Assembly: GCA_003427395.1 (NCBI GenBank)
Contig: BFEA01000002.1
Coordinates: 1,753,591-1,789,365, forward strand
Reading direction: 5' to 3'
DNA: 35,775 bases
Source: Chara braunii
Taxonomy: Eukaryota > Streptophyta > Charophyceae > Charales > Characeae
A program made the position numbers and the translations under genes. The notes under the pieces were generated by a model. That model was given only the letters and a program-made list of their open reading frames with translations. It was not told the DNA's origin and ran no database searches. Below are positions 10,301 to 21,024 of the stretch, in pieces. Every line of letters begins with the position of its first letter. Position 1 is the first letter of the stretch.

Positions 10301-10345
10301 TCCATGTCAAGGCCTCTATGGAAGGTTTGCCCCACGGATTGTGGG
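7311..10345. other. About 3 kb without a recognised gene
   Basis: Frames are short. The longest (9449-9021 minus, 142 codons; 8156-8359 plus, 67 codons with a hydrophobic stretch) match nothing I recognise. A strong short hairpin lies at 9923-9956. 'GTGAAGTGAGAA' and 'GCATTTGGTGGGTAGTGGG' near 8.85-8.99 kb echo the MITE ends elsewhere, so old elements are probably present. No RNA gene or repeat array is visible. Confidence 0.4.
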
Positions 10346-10349
10346 AACT

Positions 10350-11240
10350 TTTTTTTTTTTTTTTTTTTTTTTTTAGGATAGACCGCTACATCTATTACTC
10401 GGGAGCTGCACCTGCTGAAAACCAAGTCCAGCGTCCCTTACATAATTACCAGAGAGCTTATGAGTTGAAAAGTAAAATTTTGCCTCTTCAGCCCATTCCG
10501 AGTCGTCAGATACAGTGAATAAGTCTAAGAGATCTACCTTATACACCCAACAACATTCAAAAATAAAGAATTTTAATCTTGTACTCCGATATCCTGAGCA
10601 TGCCTCTAATAAGAGTTTTAGCTATCTCCCACAGCATACCATTCTGGGGATCTAAGAGTGACTCCTGGTTGAAGTGAAAACCAGTTCCTTAAGATCAGGT
10701 AGTAGTTCCGATTTAGAGGTCCCACTCTTCCCCTCTCGACCATTTCACTTCTCCCAAGCTTCCTCTTTCGGCTCCCCCCAACTAGTATAGATTGAATTTT
10801 TTGTTACTACTAAGGATATCCTTCTTCTTATGAAAATGTTGTATCTTAGCACGGACAGCTAACCAATGCACTCGTATTTCCGTCTGTACAAATTGGACAA
10901 TCATGTCAGCAATTTATGTTCCTTCCAACTTTACGTCCTCCCTTTCATGGATACACCTTTTATACCATAACACCCACAAAATGACTTTCTGAACAATTTC
11001 GAAAAAAATTGTCCAAAATTCTAAAAGTTGTATATTATTCGGTTCCCAATGACCCAAGAGAATGACTCATCAATCCGATGGTCAGTCAATACCTGTTAAA
11101 CCTCTCCACACAAAGTTTCATCTTCTGCATAATAATACCGTACCAAAATCTAGGCGAGATTTTGGAGGCAGATAATTGTCAGGTATACCTTATTCTGCTT
11201 TGTGTGAACGAACTATACCCCTACCATTACATCTCTCTAG
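10350..11240 (-). pseudogene. Decayed LINE: zf-RVT C-terminal part and poly(A) tail
   Basis: The minus strand ends in a long A run (T tract about 10350-10374). Upstream of it the tail (10400-10450) matches the LINE tail at 5056-5118. Further upstream the conceptual frame reads VILWVLWYKRCIHE, comparable with VIWWIWKERNSVMF in the LINE at 25.3 kb, and is broken by several stops. This is the region after the RT domain in plant LINEs. Nothing upstream of about 11240 is recognisable, so it is a truncated and old copy. Confidence 0.55.
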
Positions 11241-11945
11241 TTTGTCTGAAAATTATGCATGTGTTCCTCTATAATTTTTGTTTCTTTTCATAATTTAATT
11301 AAATTAATTAAAAGAAATTCATGTGTAAATTCCGGTTTTCATTTTGTTTCAACTGAAATCGGACTAAGCAGTGGACTCGGGGAAAGTGAGAGTAAGTTGG
11401 TATTGCATGTGTTTGACCGAGTCAATCAAAGATTGGACATTAATTCTAAGCTGAATGACTCAATGCTATGTTTATTGGTTATTTTCTGAAGGATCATACA
11501 TTGAATCTAAAGATGAATGACCTGGTTGATGCGTTTATTTATGAGGGTTTGTCTATCTGATTTTTTAAGACCAGGTATTGTTTTTAAGTCGAATGATTTG
11601 GCCTATCTGTTTCTTTTGTTTTTTTTTTATTGAAGTTGGACATTGTTTTCAAGCCGAATGACCCAAATTCATATTTTTGTTTGACTTAGGATAGACTGGA
11701 CATTGTTTCCAAGTCGAATGGTTCAGTCTCTTGTTTTATTCTGAGAGAGGATTTTGGTGAAGAGCTATGCCTGCGTTGCACGTTGTTCACATTCGTTGGC
11801 AAACGGGAACACGTTCGCCCGAACGTGTTCGTGCAGGCGAGAACATCTTTTTTTTTTTTTTTAGGGGTGGGGGAGCATAAGCCTGTGTCCTTGAACCCCT
11901 CTTGCTGCTCTAAGAGTCGTGTGTCTGTGTATCAGATTGTGTGTA

Positions 11946-11948
<3 letters not shown>

Positions 11949-12016
<68 letters not shown>
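11949..12016. repeat. (TG)n microsatellite
   Basis: An uninterrupted TG run of about 34 units. Confidence 0.95.
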
Positions 12017-12019
<3 letters not shown>

Positions 12020-12098
12020 CAGGGGCTTAACCTCATGATAAGTAGGTGAAAGTCTGGACAGTCATACTTTTTTTAGTGTATAGCGAATTGACCCACAT

Positions 12099-12188
12099 AC
12101 ACACAGACACACAGTCATGCACAGTCATGCACAGTCATGACGAAACAGTCTGGCACAGTCATGCACACACACACACACACACACACAA
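12099..12188. repeat. Short CAGTCATGCA repeats with flanking (CA)n
   Basis: 'CAGTCATGCA' recurs about five times between 12111 and 12165, bordered by CA-rich runs. The last CA run ends near 12187. Confidence 0.85.
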
Positions 12189-12599
12189 TCAGTTTTATGT
12201 TGTTGGTCCTCCTTCTGTCGTATGTCCTCCCCTTGATTTTTTCTAAGTCTTTTTGTGTGCCCAATTGAGCACCCTTAAGTAGTGCCAAAGAGTCGGTGGT
12301 TCCTCGTTTGGAGTGCCAACTGCACTCTTAGGGGGTTTGCTCGGTTCAGGATGTATGTGTTGCCTGTCGGTGATCGTCGGAGTGTCCCCCTGGCTCAGCG
12401 GGTGGTGGGAACCAACAGTCTGTGGGGTTTTATCGTGATGTGAGTAGGTCATGTGCTGCTTTGCTCCGTGTTGGATGTGTAGACTGTTTTGTTTGCGCTC
12501 TGCCACAGTCTTGTTGCCCGTGCCGCTTGCTTTGCAGGTCGTCCTCGCTGCTCTGCTGCCTTGCCGCTTACCTGCGGGTCGTGCCTCCCGTGTCTTTTG

Positions 12600-12905
12600 C
12601 TCGCGTGCCTTGTGGTTTGGTAGCCTTGTGATGGTGCCTCACGCTTCGCTGCACGGTTGTTGAGCTGCTTGTCCGTGTGCCTTGTCGGCCTTCAGTATCC
12701 TTTGCGTGCATGCCTTGTAGTTTGGTTGCCTTGTTGGTGGTGCCTTGTGCTTCACTGCACGGTTGCCGAGCTGCTCGTCTGCTTGCCCTGCTGGCCTTCC
12801 GCGTCCCTTACTTGCTTGCGTGCCTTGTAATCTCGTCGCCTTGCTGATGTTGCCTTGCGCTGCACCGCACGGTTGCCGAGCTGCTCGTCCGCTTGCCCTA
12901 TCATT
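12600..12905. repeat. Minisatellite, three units of 105-110 bp
   Basis: Units start with TGCCTTGTGGTTTGG (12606), TGCCTTGTAGTTTGG (12711) and TGCCTTGTAATCTCG (12821). Each contains 'CACGGTTG' and 'GAGCTGCT'. A degenerate part-unit precedes them. Overlapping Cys/Leu-rich ORFs change frame between units, so they are not taken as genes. Confidence 0.75.
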
Positions 12906-13697
12906 CCTTGCAGTCGTCTTTGGTGATAACCAGTTGAGTTGCCTCTACTGTGTTGCCTGGTGCTCCACAGGGTTGCTGCCCGCTGCTATGTCCCGCTTGG
13001 GGATAGTCTGCCTTCAACATGGGTCTAAGGGTTCATGACCCAAACCATCAAATACGGCGATTCCGCAGATTGTCGGGGGTTCAGCCTCCTGATGAGTCGG
13101 TGCAACTCCGTAGTATGTCATCACCAGCGTTTGTTTATTTTATTTTTTTCGCTCTTCGTTTTCCCAACTTAGTATCAGTACTTGTGCCTTTTTCGCTTCT
13201 TGCTTTGTGTTGGTTACCTGCCCGCCCTCCTCCCCCATGTCCTCCACCCTATATGACTTGCAACCTCTTGTTGTCTAGTGCCTTGTTACCTCGCCATCAC
13301 CTGCCTCGATGTGTTTTGCCTTAACGGCCTTTGCATCGTGCTATTCCATGGGTATCTTTGTCGGGCGCATGGGAACTCCTAACCTTCTAATGAGCCTTAA
13401 CGAGAGCAAGCGCCAAAGAGCGTATGAAGGGATGTGTCATCCCTCCTCTGTTGGTCAGTACACCAACCTTGATGGTTATGCCATCGTTGCTCCCCGCTCT
13501 TCCTAACACCCTAATCTGCTCCCCCCTAATTAATCCTCCACTTTCCTATGAAGTTGATGACTATGGGATAACCCTTCTGGGCCTTCCCCCTAACCTGTGC
13601 TATGTTAAGCCTGCAGCTAACACTACGTGATGCTACGTTTGGACTGAAGGATGGTCTGGTTCCCCATGATTATGGGGCAGCCATGTTTTACACACCC

Positions 13698-13700
<3 letters not shown>

Positions 13701-13749
<49 letters not shown>
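13701..13749. repeat. (CA)n microsatellite
   Basis: A CA run of about 24 units near the right end of the TIR element. Confidence 0.95.
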
Positions 13750-13750
<1 letters not shown>

Positions 13751-14449
13751 CGACGCTCCCCAGACCCCTCCAAAGTCCCACCGGCGACCGGTACTGGCCC
13801 AGGCGAACCCCGTTTGTGGGCCTTAAAAACACGTTCTCGTGAACGTGTTCTCGACCCGTTCGTGCGAACGGGAGAACGCGTTCGCCCGAATGGGATGGGC
13901 CGCAAACACGTTCGTCGTGCTACGCGGGGCTATACATGGTTTCCAAGCCGAATGCTTTAGACTGAAACCTCAACCTAGGGAATTGGATACAATTGGAAAT
14001 ACTTTATCTATATTTGCATGTGAACAAACAACTGAACATTGTTTCCAAGCCGAATGAGTTATCTTAAGCCATATCGTGAAGACAAGTCAGAGAACTATTG
14101 AATCTTTGGTATTAAACAACTGAGAGCGCCTAAGCAGGGCTTCTAAGTTGAATGACTTAGTCACATGTCCAAAGAAGAGAGAAGTAGTTTTGAAATCCGT
14201 TCGTGTATAATCTAAGGCATGTTAGGCATTGTTTCAAAGTTGAATGGTCTAGGGTCATGCCATATGTAAGATGGGTAAAATGAATAATCACTTGAAAGAT
14301 CAATGAACTATCTGATGGGGAAACAACTTGTGACTTTTGGTGAGAGTACTTACCCATTGTTGTATGGACTTGCATGTGGTTGAGTGAAGCTCTATTTAGT
14401 CTGAGTATCAGTTGTCATAGGTAGTTGTTTTAGATGCTCACCACGTGTT

Positions 14450-14957
14450 GGAGATGTAGGAGTTAATAGTTCAATTTCTGCATTTTTTAAGTTTATTTTT
14501 CATACTTAGCTTTGTATAAATTTTGGAAAGTCACTTTCGCTAAGGGAAGTGCGGCCCAGTGTTTTGCAAATAAAGGAGTTACTCGAATTTCGACTTTTCA
14601 AAGTTTAATTTTTGTCTAGTAAGTTTCATACCCGACTTAGTAGAAATATGAAAAACCTTCTTTTATAGAGGAAATGTTGCCCAAATTTTTACTAATTCGG
14701 GGATTTGGCAAAATTTGACTTTGTGAAGTGATAATTATTTTATGATTCTTTATTACTCAGGGGCCATATATCTCATGATAGAAAATCCTAAAAAAAAAAA
14801 ATTGTTTTTCTTTATTTTTTTATAAATCCAATTTAGTTTTTGATTTTTTAAAAATCCTAAACAAAGTCGGAATTAAAAAATATATATATATGGGGTTGTA
14901 AGGCTTAAAATTCCCTACAACCTCATATTTTATTTTTTGTTTTTTACCTATTATTTA
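14450..14957. repeat. AT-rich stretch with weak ~120-bp repeats
   Basis: 'TTTAAGTTTATTTTTCATACTTAGC' and 'AAAGTTTAATTTTTGTCTAGTAAG' style segments (near 14485 and 14598), each followed by a purine-rich 'GAAGTG/GAAATG..GCCCA' segment, suggest two to three decayed tandem units. The rest is A/T low complexity. The 3' LTR expected here for copy B is not found. Confidence 0.35.
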
Positions 14958-15281
14958 TTTCAGAAAAATTCTGGTAAAATCGGGTCCACGGTGCGGACCA
15001 TGTCGGCCGAGGAGGCGGCCGCATATGCATCTGCTATCCGAGATTAGGCCCGCGGACGCGTCCGGGGGTGTTTCATAGGATTTGAGAGTAAGTTTGCGGT
15101 CGCGTGCACATTTGCGTACTTGCACTAGGTCCCTTAGCTTATATTGGTGTTGCGGGCCTGCATTCCCATTTCGGACCTTTTAGCTACGGACCTGTCTACC
15201 GTAGGCCAGTTCGATCATTTTCTATCTTTTTCGGGCTAGCTTAGGGATGGCCTTTTCCATGAAATCCGCGTACCGCTTGGG

Positions 15282-16560
15282 TCAGGCCTTAAGGACCGCA
15301 CGCGTATCCCTGCCCCCTTTTGCGGTCATTTCCGAAATGCCCCGATTATTGACACATGGAATGTTATTGGTCCGAAGCTGGAAGGGGGTGAACCCTATGG
15401 ACTCATGAGGGGTCACCCGATGGATCCCGATGATTTGGTAGATAATCTCGGGCCAAGAACGCGTGTCATTGGCCGCCAAATTATTGTGGAGGGCAGTCTT
15501 AATCATGCGGTTCGCATTTTCGGCCAACCCGTTCAATTGGGAAACATGGGGAGCGGTGTGTCGGAGAGTAACGCCACGACGCATCAGTAACCCCTCTACC
15601 TCAACTTTGAATTCAGACCCATTATCGGTTAGAATTTCTTCTGTAACTAGGTGAGTATTGAGGAATTGATCGATATAGGTGGCTATCTCTGAGGCCTTAC
15701 GGGTCTTACAAGGGTAGACTTCGATATATTTCGAGAAATAGTCGATTAATACCAAAAGAATAGAATATTCACAACGGTTGGGGCCAGGTGGCACATCGAT
15801 ATCTGTCGTGTCCATACTTACTCGTTGAAAAGGGCGTTCTACCTCCGTCGGGACTATCGTACTTGGCCCGCGAATGGGTGCATGGTCGGCCGCGCAGACT
15901 AGACAGTTAGCAAACACGTGCTTCGCATCATCCCGGATATTAGACCAGAACCATCGATTTTGATCGATAGTTGCTTCTGTGACACGTATTGCGAAATGAG
16001 CGGCATGTTTCTCGTGCGCCCATCTAGCCCAGTCATACGTTTGGAATGGGTGGGGAACCATCAACCATAATACCGATCCGTCTGTTTTACGTTTCTCCAA
16101 ATGACCGTTGATCCATCGGTAATATCGGGACCTCTTAGTGGTTCGACGTCTGTCGTGCTTAGTGAGATGGTCCAGTGGTTGGCCAGCTAATTTAGGTAAT
16201 AATATTTTATCTGTCCATACTTCCGCCCGTCGGTATTTTTCATCGTATTCAGGGTCGCCCGTTCGGGCGGCCTCGAATCGAACTTTCGTAGGAAGTTTGT
16301 CTGTTCTACACAGGGGGCATCTCCATTCCTTACTACTCGTTCTGTATCGAACACACGTGCTATGTCCACGATTGACACACGTGGCGCATTCTACCCAGTC
16401 AGTGAATCCAGACTCGAAGGGATAGCAATCTACCCCATAAAATCGGGTAATACACGTGCAAAAGTAACAGAATTTGTCGGGGAGGCTGGCGAGAAAGACC
16501 AAATAAGCGAGGGGAGCTATATAGGTGGGAGAGGCGGAAGAAGGCAGGGCTTCCATTGTT
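15282..16560 (-). pseudogene. Copy B integrase with an upstream PHD-type zinc finger
   Basis: The open frame 16721-15282 (479 codons) is part of pol, so its ATG is not a natural start. Numbering from that ATG, residues 85-138 have C-x2-C-x23-C-x2-C-x4-H-x2-C-x11-C-x2-C with Trp two residues before the seventh Cys, a C4HC3 PHD-finger pattern (16469-16308). Residues 236-276 form the integrase HHCC zinc module (CLVC at 15905-15894). The core has D304, D366 (LTDNGSEF) and E401 (NGLAENANR) with 34 residues between the last two, a DDE triad. PHD fingers read histone tails, so a role in choosing chromatin targets is possible but unproven. Integrase joins cDNA to host DNA. Stops follow at 15284, and the link to RNase H is out of frame. 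Confidence 0.8.
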
Positions 16561-16699
16561 TCGAGACAGGGAGAGGAAAAACAAACAAAAAAAAGAAGAG
16601 GGAGAGGGAGGAACGAGATTAGATGCACGTGTCTACTTAGCCCTTCGGCAGGATCTCCCCACTTGTCGGTACTGAGGCTTGTTCTTCGGCTATGGGTCG

Positions 16700-17323
16700 T
16701 GCCACATGACCACTTCCTCACTCCTGGGTACCTTGCCGGGGCGGTGCAGTCGTGTCAGCCCGTCCGCGTTACCGTGTCTTTCATGCTTTCGATGGCGAAT
16801 GTCAAAGTCCATACTCTGTAACGTGGTGGCCCATCGCCCGATCATACCCGAGTAATCCTTGGACTTCTTCAATGCCAGCAGTGGTTCGTGATCGATTACC
16901 AACGTGAACTTTCGGCCATATAAGTACGCTCGGAAATTCTCCCATTGGGGCAGCCTAGTTGCGCTTGCAGGCAGGCACCGATTTGAAAGCATACTCCACC
17001 ACATGTTCGAGGCCGTCTGATCCCACTTGAGCCAAGATCGTTGAGATCGCCTCGGACTGCCAATCGGTGATGAAGACAGAGGGTTTTTCTGGGTCCGGTC
17101 TTACCGAAATCAAGGCCGCCTTGAGTTCTCGGAAAGCCCGATCGCATAGCGGGGTCCAGATCAACGGCTGATCTTTTTTTAACAAATTCGTGAGTGGTCC
17201 CGCGATCTCCGCAAACCCTTTGATGAACCTTCAATAGTACGATGCCAAACACAAAAAGGCACGCACTTGTGTCACAGACGTCGGTACTGGCGCGTCTTTT
17301 ACGACTGCTACCTTCTGAGGTTC
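16700..17323 (-). pseudogene. Copy B RNase H domain, two frames
   Basis: The first half lies in the RT frame (17185-16955): FRELKAALISVRPDPEKP followed by FITDWQSEA, matching the RNase H entry that pairs with Ty3/gypsy RT. The second half is in another frame (17004-16690): WENFRAYLYG, VIDHEPLLAL, GRWATTLQSMDFDIRHR and NADGLTRL. A frameshift near 16960-17000 separates them. Between RT and this domain the frame is also cut by TAG and TGA (about 17325 and 17233). The domain degrades RNA in the RNA-DNA hybrid during reverse transcription. It is inactive here. Confidence 0.8.
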
Positions 17324-18481
17324 CTACTTTAACCCTTGATTCGTGACCACGTGGCCGAGGAAGGAGATCTCGGTGAGGAAAAACTGACACTTCTCAACAA
17401 CCACCTTAAATCCGGCATCCTTCAGCGCGTGCAAAGTCCATTCGATGTGTTGTACGTGCCCTTCATAGGAACTCGAATACACAAGGATATCATCCATATA
17501 GACAATCACACAATAATTGGTTATGCTCTGCATCAGCCGCGTTTTTCGCTCGAAGTTATAGAAAGTCATATTCATCGCTCGTTGAAATGTGGCCGGGGCG
17601 TTGCAAATCCCCATCAGGCATCGAACCCATTGCCAAGTCCCTTCGAAAAGAATGAAAGCCGTTTTCGGGTGATCCTCTTTTCGAACAAGGAGATTATGAA
17701 ATCCATGGCGAACATCAAACTTGTTGAAAAATCGAGCACTACCAATAGCATCCAGCAACTCATCGATGCGGGGGAGGGGATACACATCCTTGATCGTGAT
17801 ATCATTCAATTTTCGGTAATCAATGCATATGCGGATTCCCCCTGCCTTTTTCGGCACAATCACTACTGGAAACGACCATGGCCCGATGGCGGGTTCGATC
17901 CACCAATTAGCTTCGAACTCCTTTATCCTTTGAAATGCGGTCGCTCTTTGTGTCGGCGAATACCGATAAGAAGTGCAACTAATCAGTGGATAATCCCCCA
18001 CGAGGATCACATGCTCAATCACGTTAGATAATCCGATATCGTTATCCTGCACACTCAACACCTCAGCATACCCATGCAAAACATGAATCAGGGATCTTCG
18101 GATTTCTCGAGGGACATGATTGGGTATTGTGATTACGGGGTGGTCAGAGATGTCGAGTAGCGTATCGATCCAATCCATCCTTCGTGATCGTCTGTCATTT
18201 ACGCTCGAGAACATGGAGCTACTGGTCCGGACCGAGAAGACGGTAGCAATCATTTGTGATTCGGCCGGCGTAATCATCTCAGTTTCCTTAATTTCGGCAT
18301 CGGTTTCAGAATCAGCGGCGCCTTCCGCTACTTCCAATCCTGTTAACTCGGCCATTTCTTGCATAAGATCTGAAACATCATCTATTGGGATCTCTGCTTC
18401 TTGCTTAATTAGGGCGATCATGGCTCCTTGCGTGAGTAAAGATCGGAGTGGAGAGACATAAAGATCCAGGTACTGATGCAT
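17324..18481 (-). pseudogene. Copy B reverse transcriptase
   Basis: This 385-codon frame contains the ordered Ty3/gypsy RT motifs: FPVVIVPKKAGGIRICIDY with RKLN (residues 204-226), FNKFDVRHGFHN with catalytic Asp 256, GICNAPATFQRAMN (291-304) and the YMDD box at 328-331 (VYMDDILVYS), then FLGHVVTNQG. About ten extra residues lie just before YMDD compared with typical elements. The N-terminal 100 residues are an acidic linker from the protease. TAG follows at the end, but similarity continues in the same frame, so the stop is a mutation. The upstream frame 18697-18488 ends in TAG directly before this one and is also part of pol. Confidence 0.88.
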
Positions 18482-19026
18482 CTGTTGCTACCTAGCTCGG
18501 AGTGAAAGCGCGCCCTCGTACAAAGTGCGAGGGGGTTTCAGGAGGTCAGCCATATCTAAAATCTGCAAGATTGGTTCCCCTAGGATTGACGTGGCGGGAA
18601 TCCGCGGTTCTGTGGATGTGGAAAAAAATGTCGACAGGGTATGGCTAGACTCACTACTTCCTGAGCTTAGATCAAATGTTCGGGTAGTTGCTGGCATCGA
18701 AATTTCTCTTTCGTCTCGTTCCTGAACATTTCAACCAATCGTACATATTCTTCTCCGCTAGGCATGTAGTTCAATTCTTCTGTATAATCTCATTCGTCAC
18801 TTTCGCCAACCTCAACAAAGTGTTGTTCTTCGTCTTCGTTTGAGGGTGAATTTTTCGAGGTCGGTATTTGGACCATTCCTTTCCGGACAATGTTGGGATT
18901 CTTTCTCGGTGATTGAGTAGAAACTCATAACGGCAGTGTTTGGGGTCTTCCTCCAGTGTTCGTGAGAACAACCTGTTTAGAGTCGAAGTGTATTCGCGAA
19001 CCTATCGCCATCGCCCAGGGCAATCC

Positions 19027-19260
19027 TCACAGTACCGAATAAGAGTGCACATCGATGACTAACGAGTTAACCAGAACGTGTACTCGACCCACTTTGACAG
19101 CTACGTTCTCAATGATTCCTACTACATTCATAGCTTCTTCATCAGCCGAGACGTCATTGTCCTTCCCGGGTAGTGGAAGGATCGAGTTCAATCGGTCCAT
19201 TTTCCTGACCGTGTCCAAAGATATGGCTACGGCCGATGATCCGATATCAATAAGAGCATT
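19027..19260 (-). pseudogene. Copy B aspartic protease fragment
   Basis: In the frame of 19218-19027, extended upstream, ALIDIGSSAVA appears where retroelement proteases have ALIDTGSSA. The catalytic Asp is kept, but the next residue is Ile rather than Thr or Ser. IIENVAVKVG and HVLVNSLVIDVHSYSVL resemble the later strands (F-x-V-L-x-x-D-Y-x-V-L-L-G). A TGA precedes the motif by about ten codons, and the following linker is in another frame. It would cleave the gag-pol polyprotein. Confidence 0.6.
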
Positions 19261-19662
19261 GAACGGTTTACCTCAGACTTCGCAATCACACTCGGCACTT
19301 TTCCATAGGACCGATCGAAAACGCACAAAATGGTTTTTTTTTGCGTAAGAGATGGCGGCGATTCACGCCGTTTCGGGTGTGTCAGGTTCGATCGCAGGGG
19401 GAGGGCTTGCCTCAGCCTCATCTTCTTTCTTCTTCTTCAGCATACGCTGAACACGTTGATATGTGAAGCGCTTTTGATTCTTCTGGCATTGTTGCAGAAG
19501 TTTGTCATTTGCGGCTTCGGGTATGGTCAACAAGTGTCCTATTGGGACCGGAACTCGGATGTCCAACTGCTTGAGCATCCGCAGGATATTGATTTCTCCC
19601 GTTTGAAACTATGGTCCTGGTTCTGATCCCCGCTCGACCCATTCGAGTTCATCTTTACCAGG

Positions 19663-20127
19663 TCAAATTGTTCTGATCAGTCTTGCCAATTGAAGGTACT
19701 CAGCAGGATCAACGACATCGGCGGCTTCGAAAGATAATCCTGATGTAGACGCGATGGGGTCGGTCGAAGGCGGTTGTTCAGTAGAGAAGGAGGAGGCTTC
19801 CCTTGCGTCTTCCAACACTGCCGCCACCCGACCTTGATTCAGGGTTACGGGCGTGACTGCTAGCAGAGGTTGATTGCGTTTTGGTTGGGGGCATTCACGC
19901 GCAAAGTGTCCAGGCTGTTTACAATTGTAACACTCAATCCTCCCCGCTGGGTTGAGCGCATGAGGGGGAGCGGGAAGAGTTGGTCCAAGTATAGGAGGGG
20001 CGGTCAGCAGAGGATACGAAGCAGGACAAGGTTGGGAAGGGCTAGGATTTTTTTCATTAGTTTCATCATGATTTGTTCCAACGAATCCATTTGGGAAGCC
20101 TGCATCTGAATCAGGTTGTTCATCCAC
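19663..20127 (-). pseudogene. Copy B gag C-terminus with a CCHC zinc knuckle
   Basis: This 154-codon frame contains CYNCKQPGHFAREC (residues 66-79, positions 19932-19891), a perfect C-x2-C-x4-H-x4-C nucleocapsid knuckle that binds RNA. A Pro-rich segment precedes it and a Ser/Thr-rich acidic segment follows. It sits between the capsid-like part and the protease, as expected. The ATG is internal to gag, and the frame does not join the capsid frame without interruptions. Confidence 0.8.
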
Positions 20128-20467
20128 TCAGACTGTTTAGTCATAGCGGTATGAATCATCTGGGTCAGGTGCATGTTAGTAATAGGCACTGATGCCGCAT
20201 CTTGGGGGATCACGACATTCACTGGTGCCATTTAAGGAGGTTTCGAGAGAGGTAGGGAATGATAGGGGGAAGGACCCGGGACGGGTCCCTCCTGGTAGTC
20301 ATGATCAGGACGGGGGTAAAATCGTCCCACCGTTCTGAGCCACGACCGTCGCTTAGCAGCCACATCTTGGATTGTGTCCAAGATGTCTTATTCTCCCTAA
20401 CTGATATACTTGCGCATACCAAACAGATTCAGTTCAAGGGTTTTAGCTATGATAATGGGTAGCTGGT

Positions 20468-20820
20468 TCAACCTTTTTCTATAGTTTTGCTTTCAACACT
20501 GCATTGCGGAGGTGATCGATAAACAGGTCTCGAGCAGCGTTTTCTTCTCACTCTGATTTGTCTAATGCGGTTTGAAATCGATCCACAAAGTCGGGTAACA
20601 GTTCTCCGGGGTCCTGCCGATGGGTTTTTAGTACGAACCATGCAACATCTTCGCTGACTGCGTCGAACCTTGCTAGGAATGCCCTTTTGAATGTATCCCA
20701 ATCTACCCATCTATGCCTTCTAAACCAATCATGTGCAGTGTTTCGTAGTAGTAGGGTAATGACGCGGGGAATCCCTGAGCTTGCACGATTTCGAGCCATG
20801 CCTCTGGATGAGTGGAGTTG
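20468..20820 (-). pseudogene. Copy B gag capsid-like region
   Basis: The frame 20799-20548 contains DWFRRHRWVDWDTFKRAFLA followed by a RFDAV motif, typical of the retrotransposon gag family. The frame continues through TGA at about 20547 with LFIDHLRNAV, a usual gag motif, to a TAG near 20480. The homologous part of copy A is at 590-900. Upstream toward the primer site the frame is unclear. Confidence 0.75.
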
Positions 20821-21011
20821 GGATAGAATGGGAAGGTGGCGGGGATGCTTACCATCAGTCAGGGAGCTGCTCCATTAGCGTCCGCCATGGGCATCTCTGG
20901 TCGAGCTTCGGCGGCCCTCTGTCGAGTGACGGGAGGACTAAGACGGTTAGATCATTTAGCGGATCTTCCTCTTGCCAGCTCGTCTTACTATCGTCAGAAC
21001 CGACACGTGTC

Positions 21012-21024
21012 GGCTCCGATACCA
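21012..21024 (-). other. Primer-binding site, copy B
   Basis: The minus strand reads TGGTATCGGAGCC, identical to copy A, next to the LTR start ACCTCACGCC on plus. It is close to the initiator Met-tRNA complement. Confidence 0.75.

Larger units (their letters stand above)
11769..13930. mobile_element. TIR element of about 2.2 kb inserted in the array
   Basis: The left end GCCTGCGTTGCACG and the inverted right end GCCCCGCGTAGCACG are flanked by TAT (11766-11768 and 13931-13933). Joining the flanks restores a unit of the surrounding array (ACATGGTTTCCAAGCCGAATG), which supports an insertion. Both subterminal regions carry nested palindromes (ACACGTTCGCCCGAACGTGT near 11808; similar at 13830-13890). 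There is no transposase, so it is non-autonomous. TIR identity is only about 80%, and the boundary is less sure than for the other elements. Confidence 0.5.
11430..14250 (+). repeat. Array of diverged 'TTCCAAGCCGAATG' units, interrupted
   Basis: Variants of TTGTTTCCAAGCCGAATG followed by ACTYAG occur near 11440, 11500, 11575, 11640, 11700, 13938, 14036, 14132 and 14228. Spacing is roughly 60-100 bp within each block. The same-strand order and shared flanks (GGACATTG before, CAG/TAG after) point to an old tandem array, not to chance. The gap from 11769 to 13930 is a separate insertion. No reading frame runs through the units. Confidence 0.6.
14958..21011 (-). mobile_element. Ty3/gypsy copy B: internal region (gag-pol), decayed
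   Basis: Reading on minus from the primer site at 21012, the order is gag capsid, zinc knuckle, protease, RT, RNase H, a PHD-type finger and integrase. This is the Ty3/gypsy order (integrase last). The conceptual pol continues past the last long frame, with TGA at about 15284-15282 and further stops. It includes a LRDLVQVRK motif typical of integrase C-termini and ends near 14958. Several frameshifts and stops make it inactive. No 3' LTR or polypurine tract is visible to the left, so the element is truncated. Confidence 0.85.

Noticed and set aside
12451-13038. Cys/Leu-rich ORFs on plus
   Set aside because: They lie in a 105-110-bp minisatellite whose unit length is not a steady multiple of three; the frame changes from unit to unit.
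10800-14960. A 3' LTR for Ty3/gypsy copy B
   Set aside because: No block of the LTR family (GTTCGTCACA edge, TATA segment, ACCTCACGCC edge) is found here; the element appears truncated.
17336-18031. 231-codon plus-strand ORF opposite RT
   Set aside because: It is the antisense shadow of the reverse transcriptase, whose motifs are unambiguous on minus.
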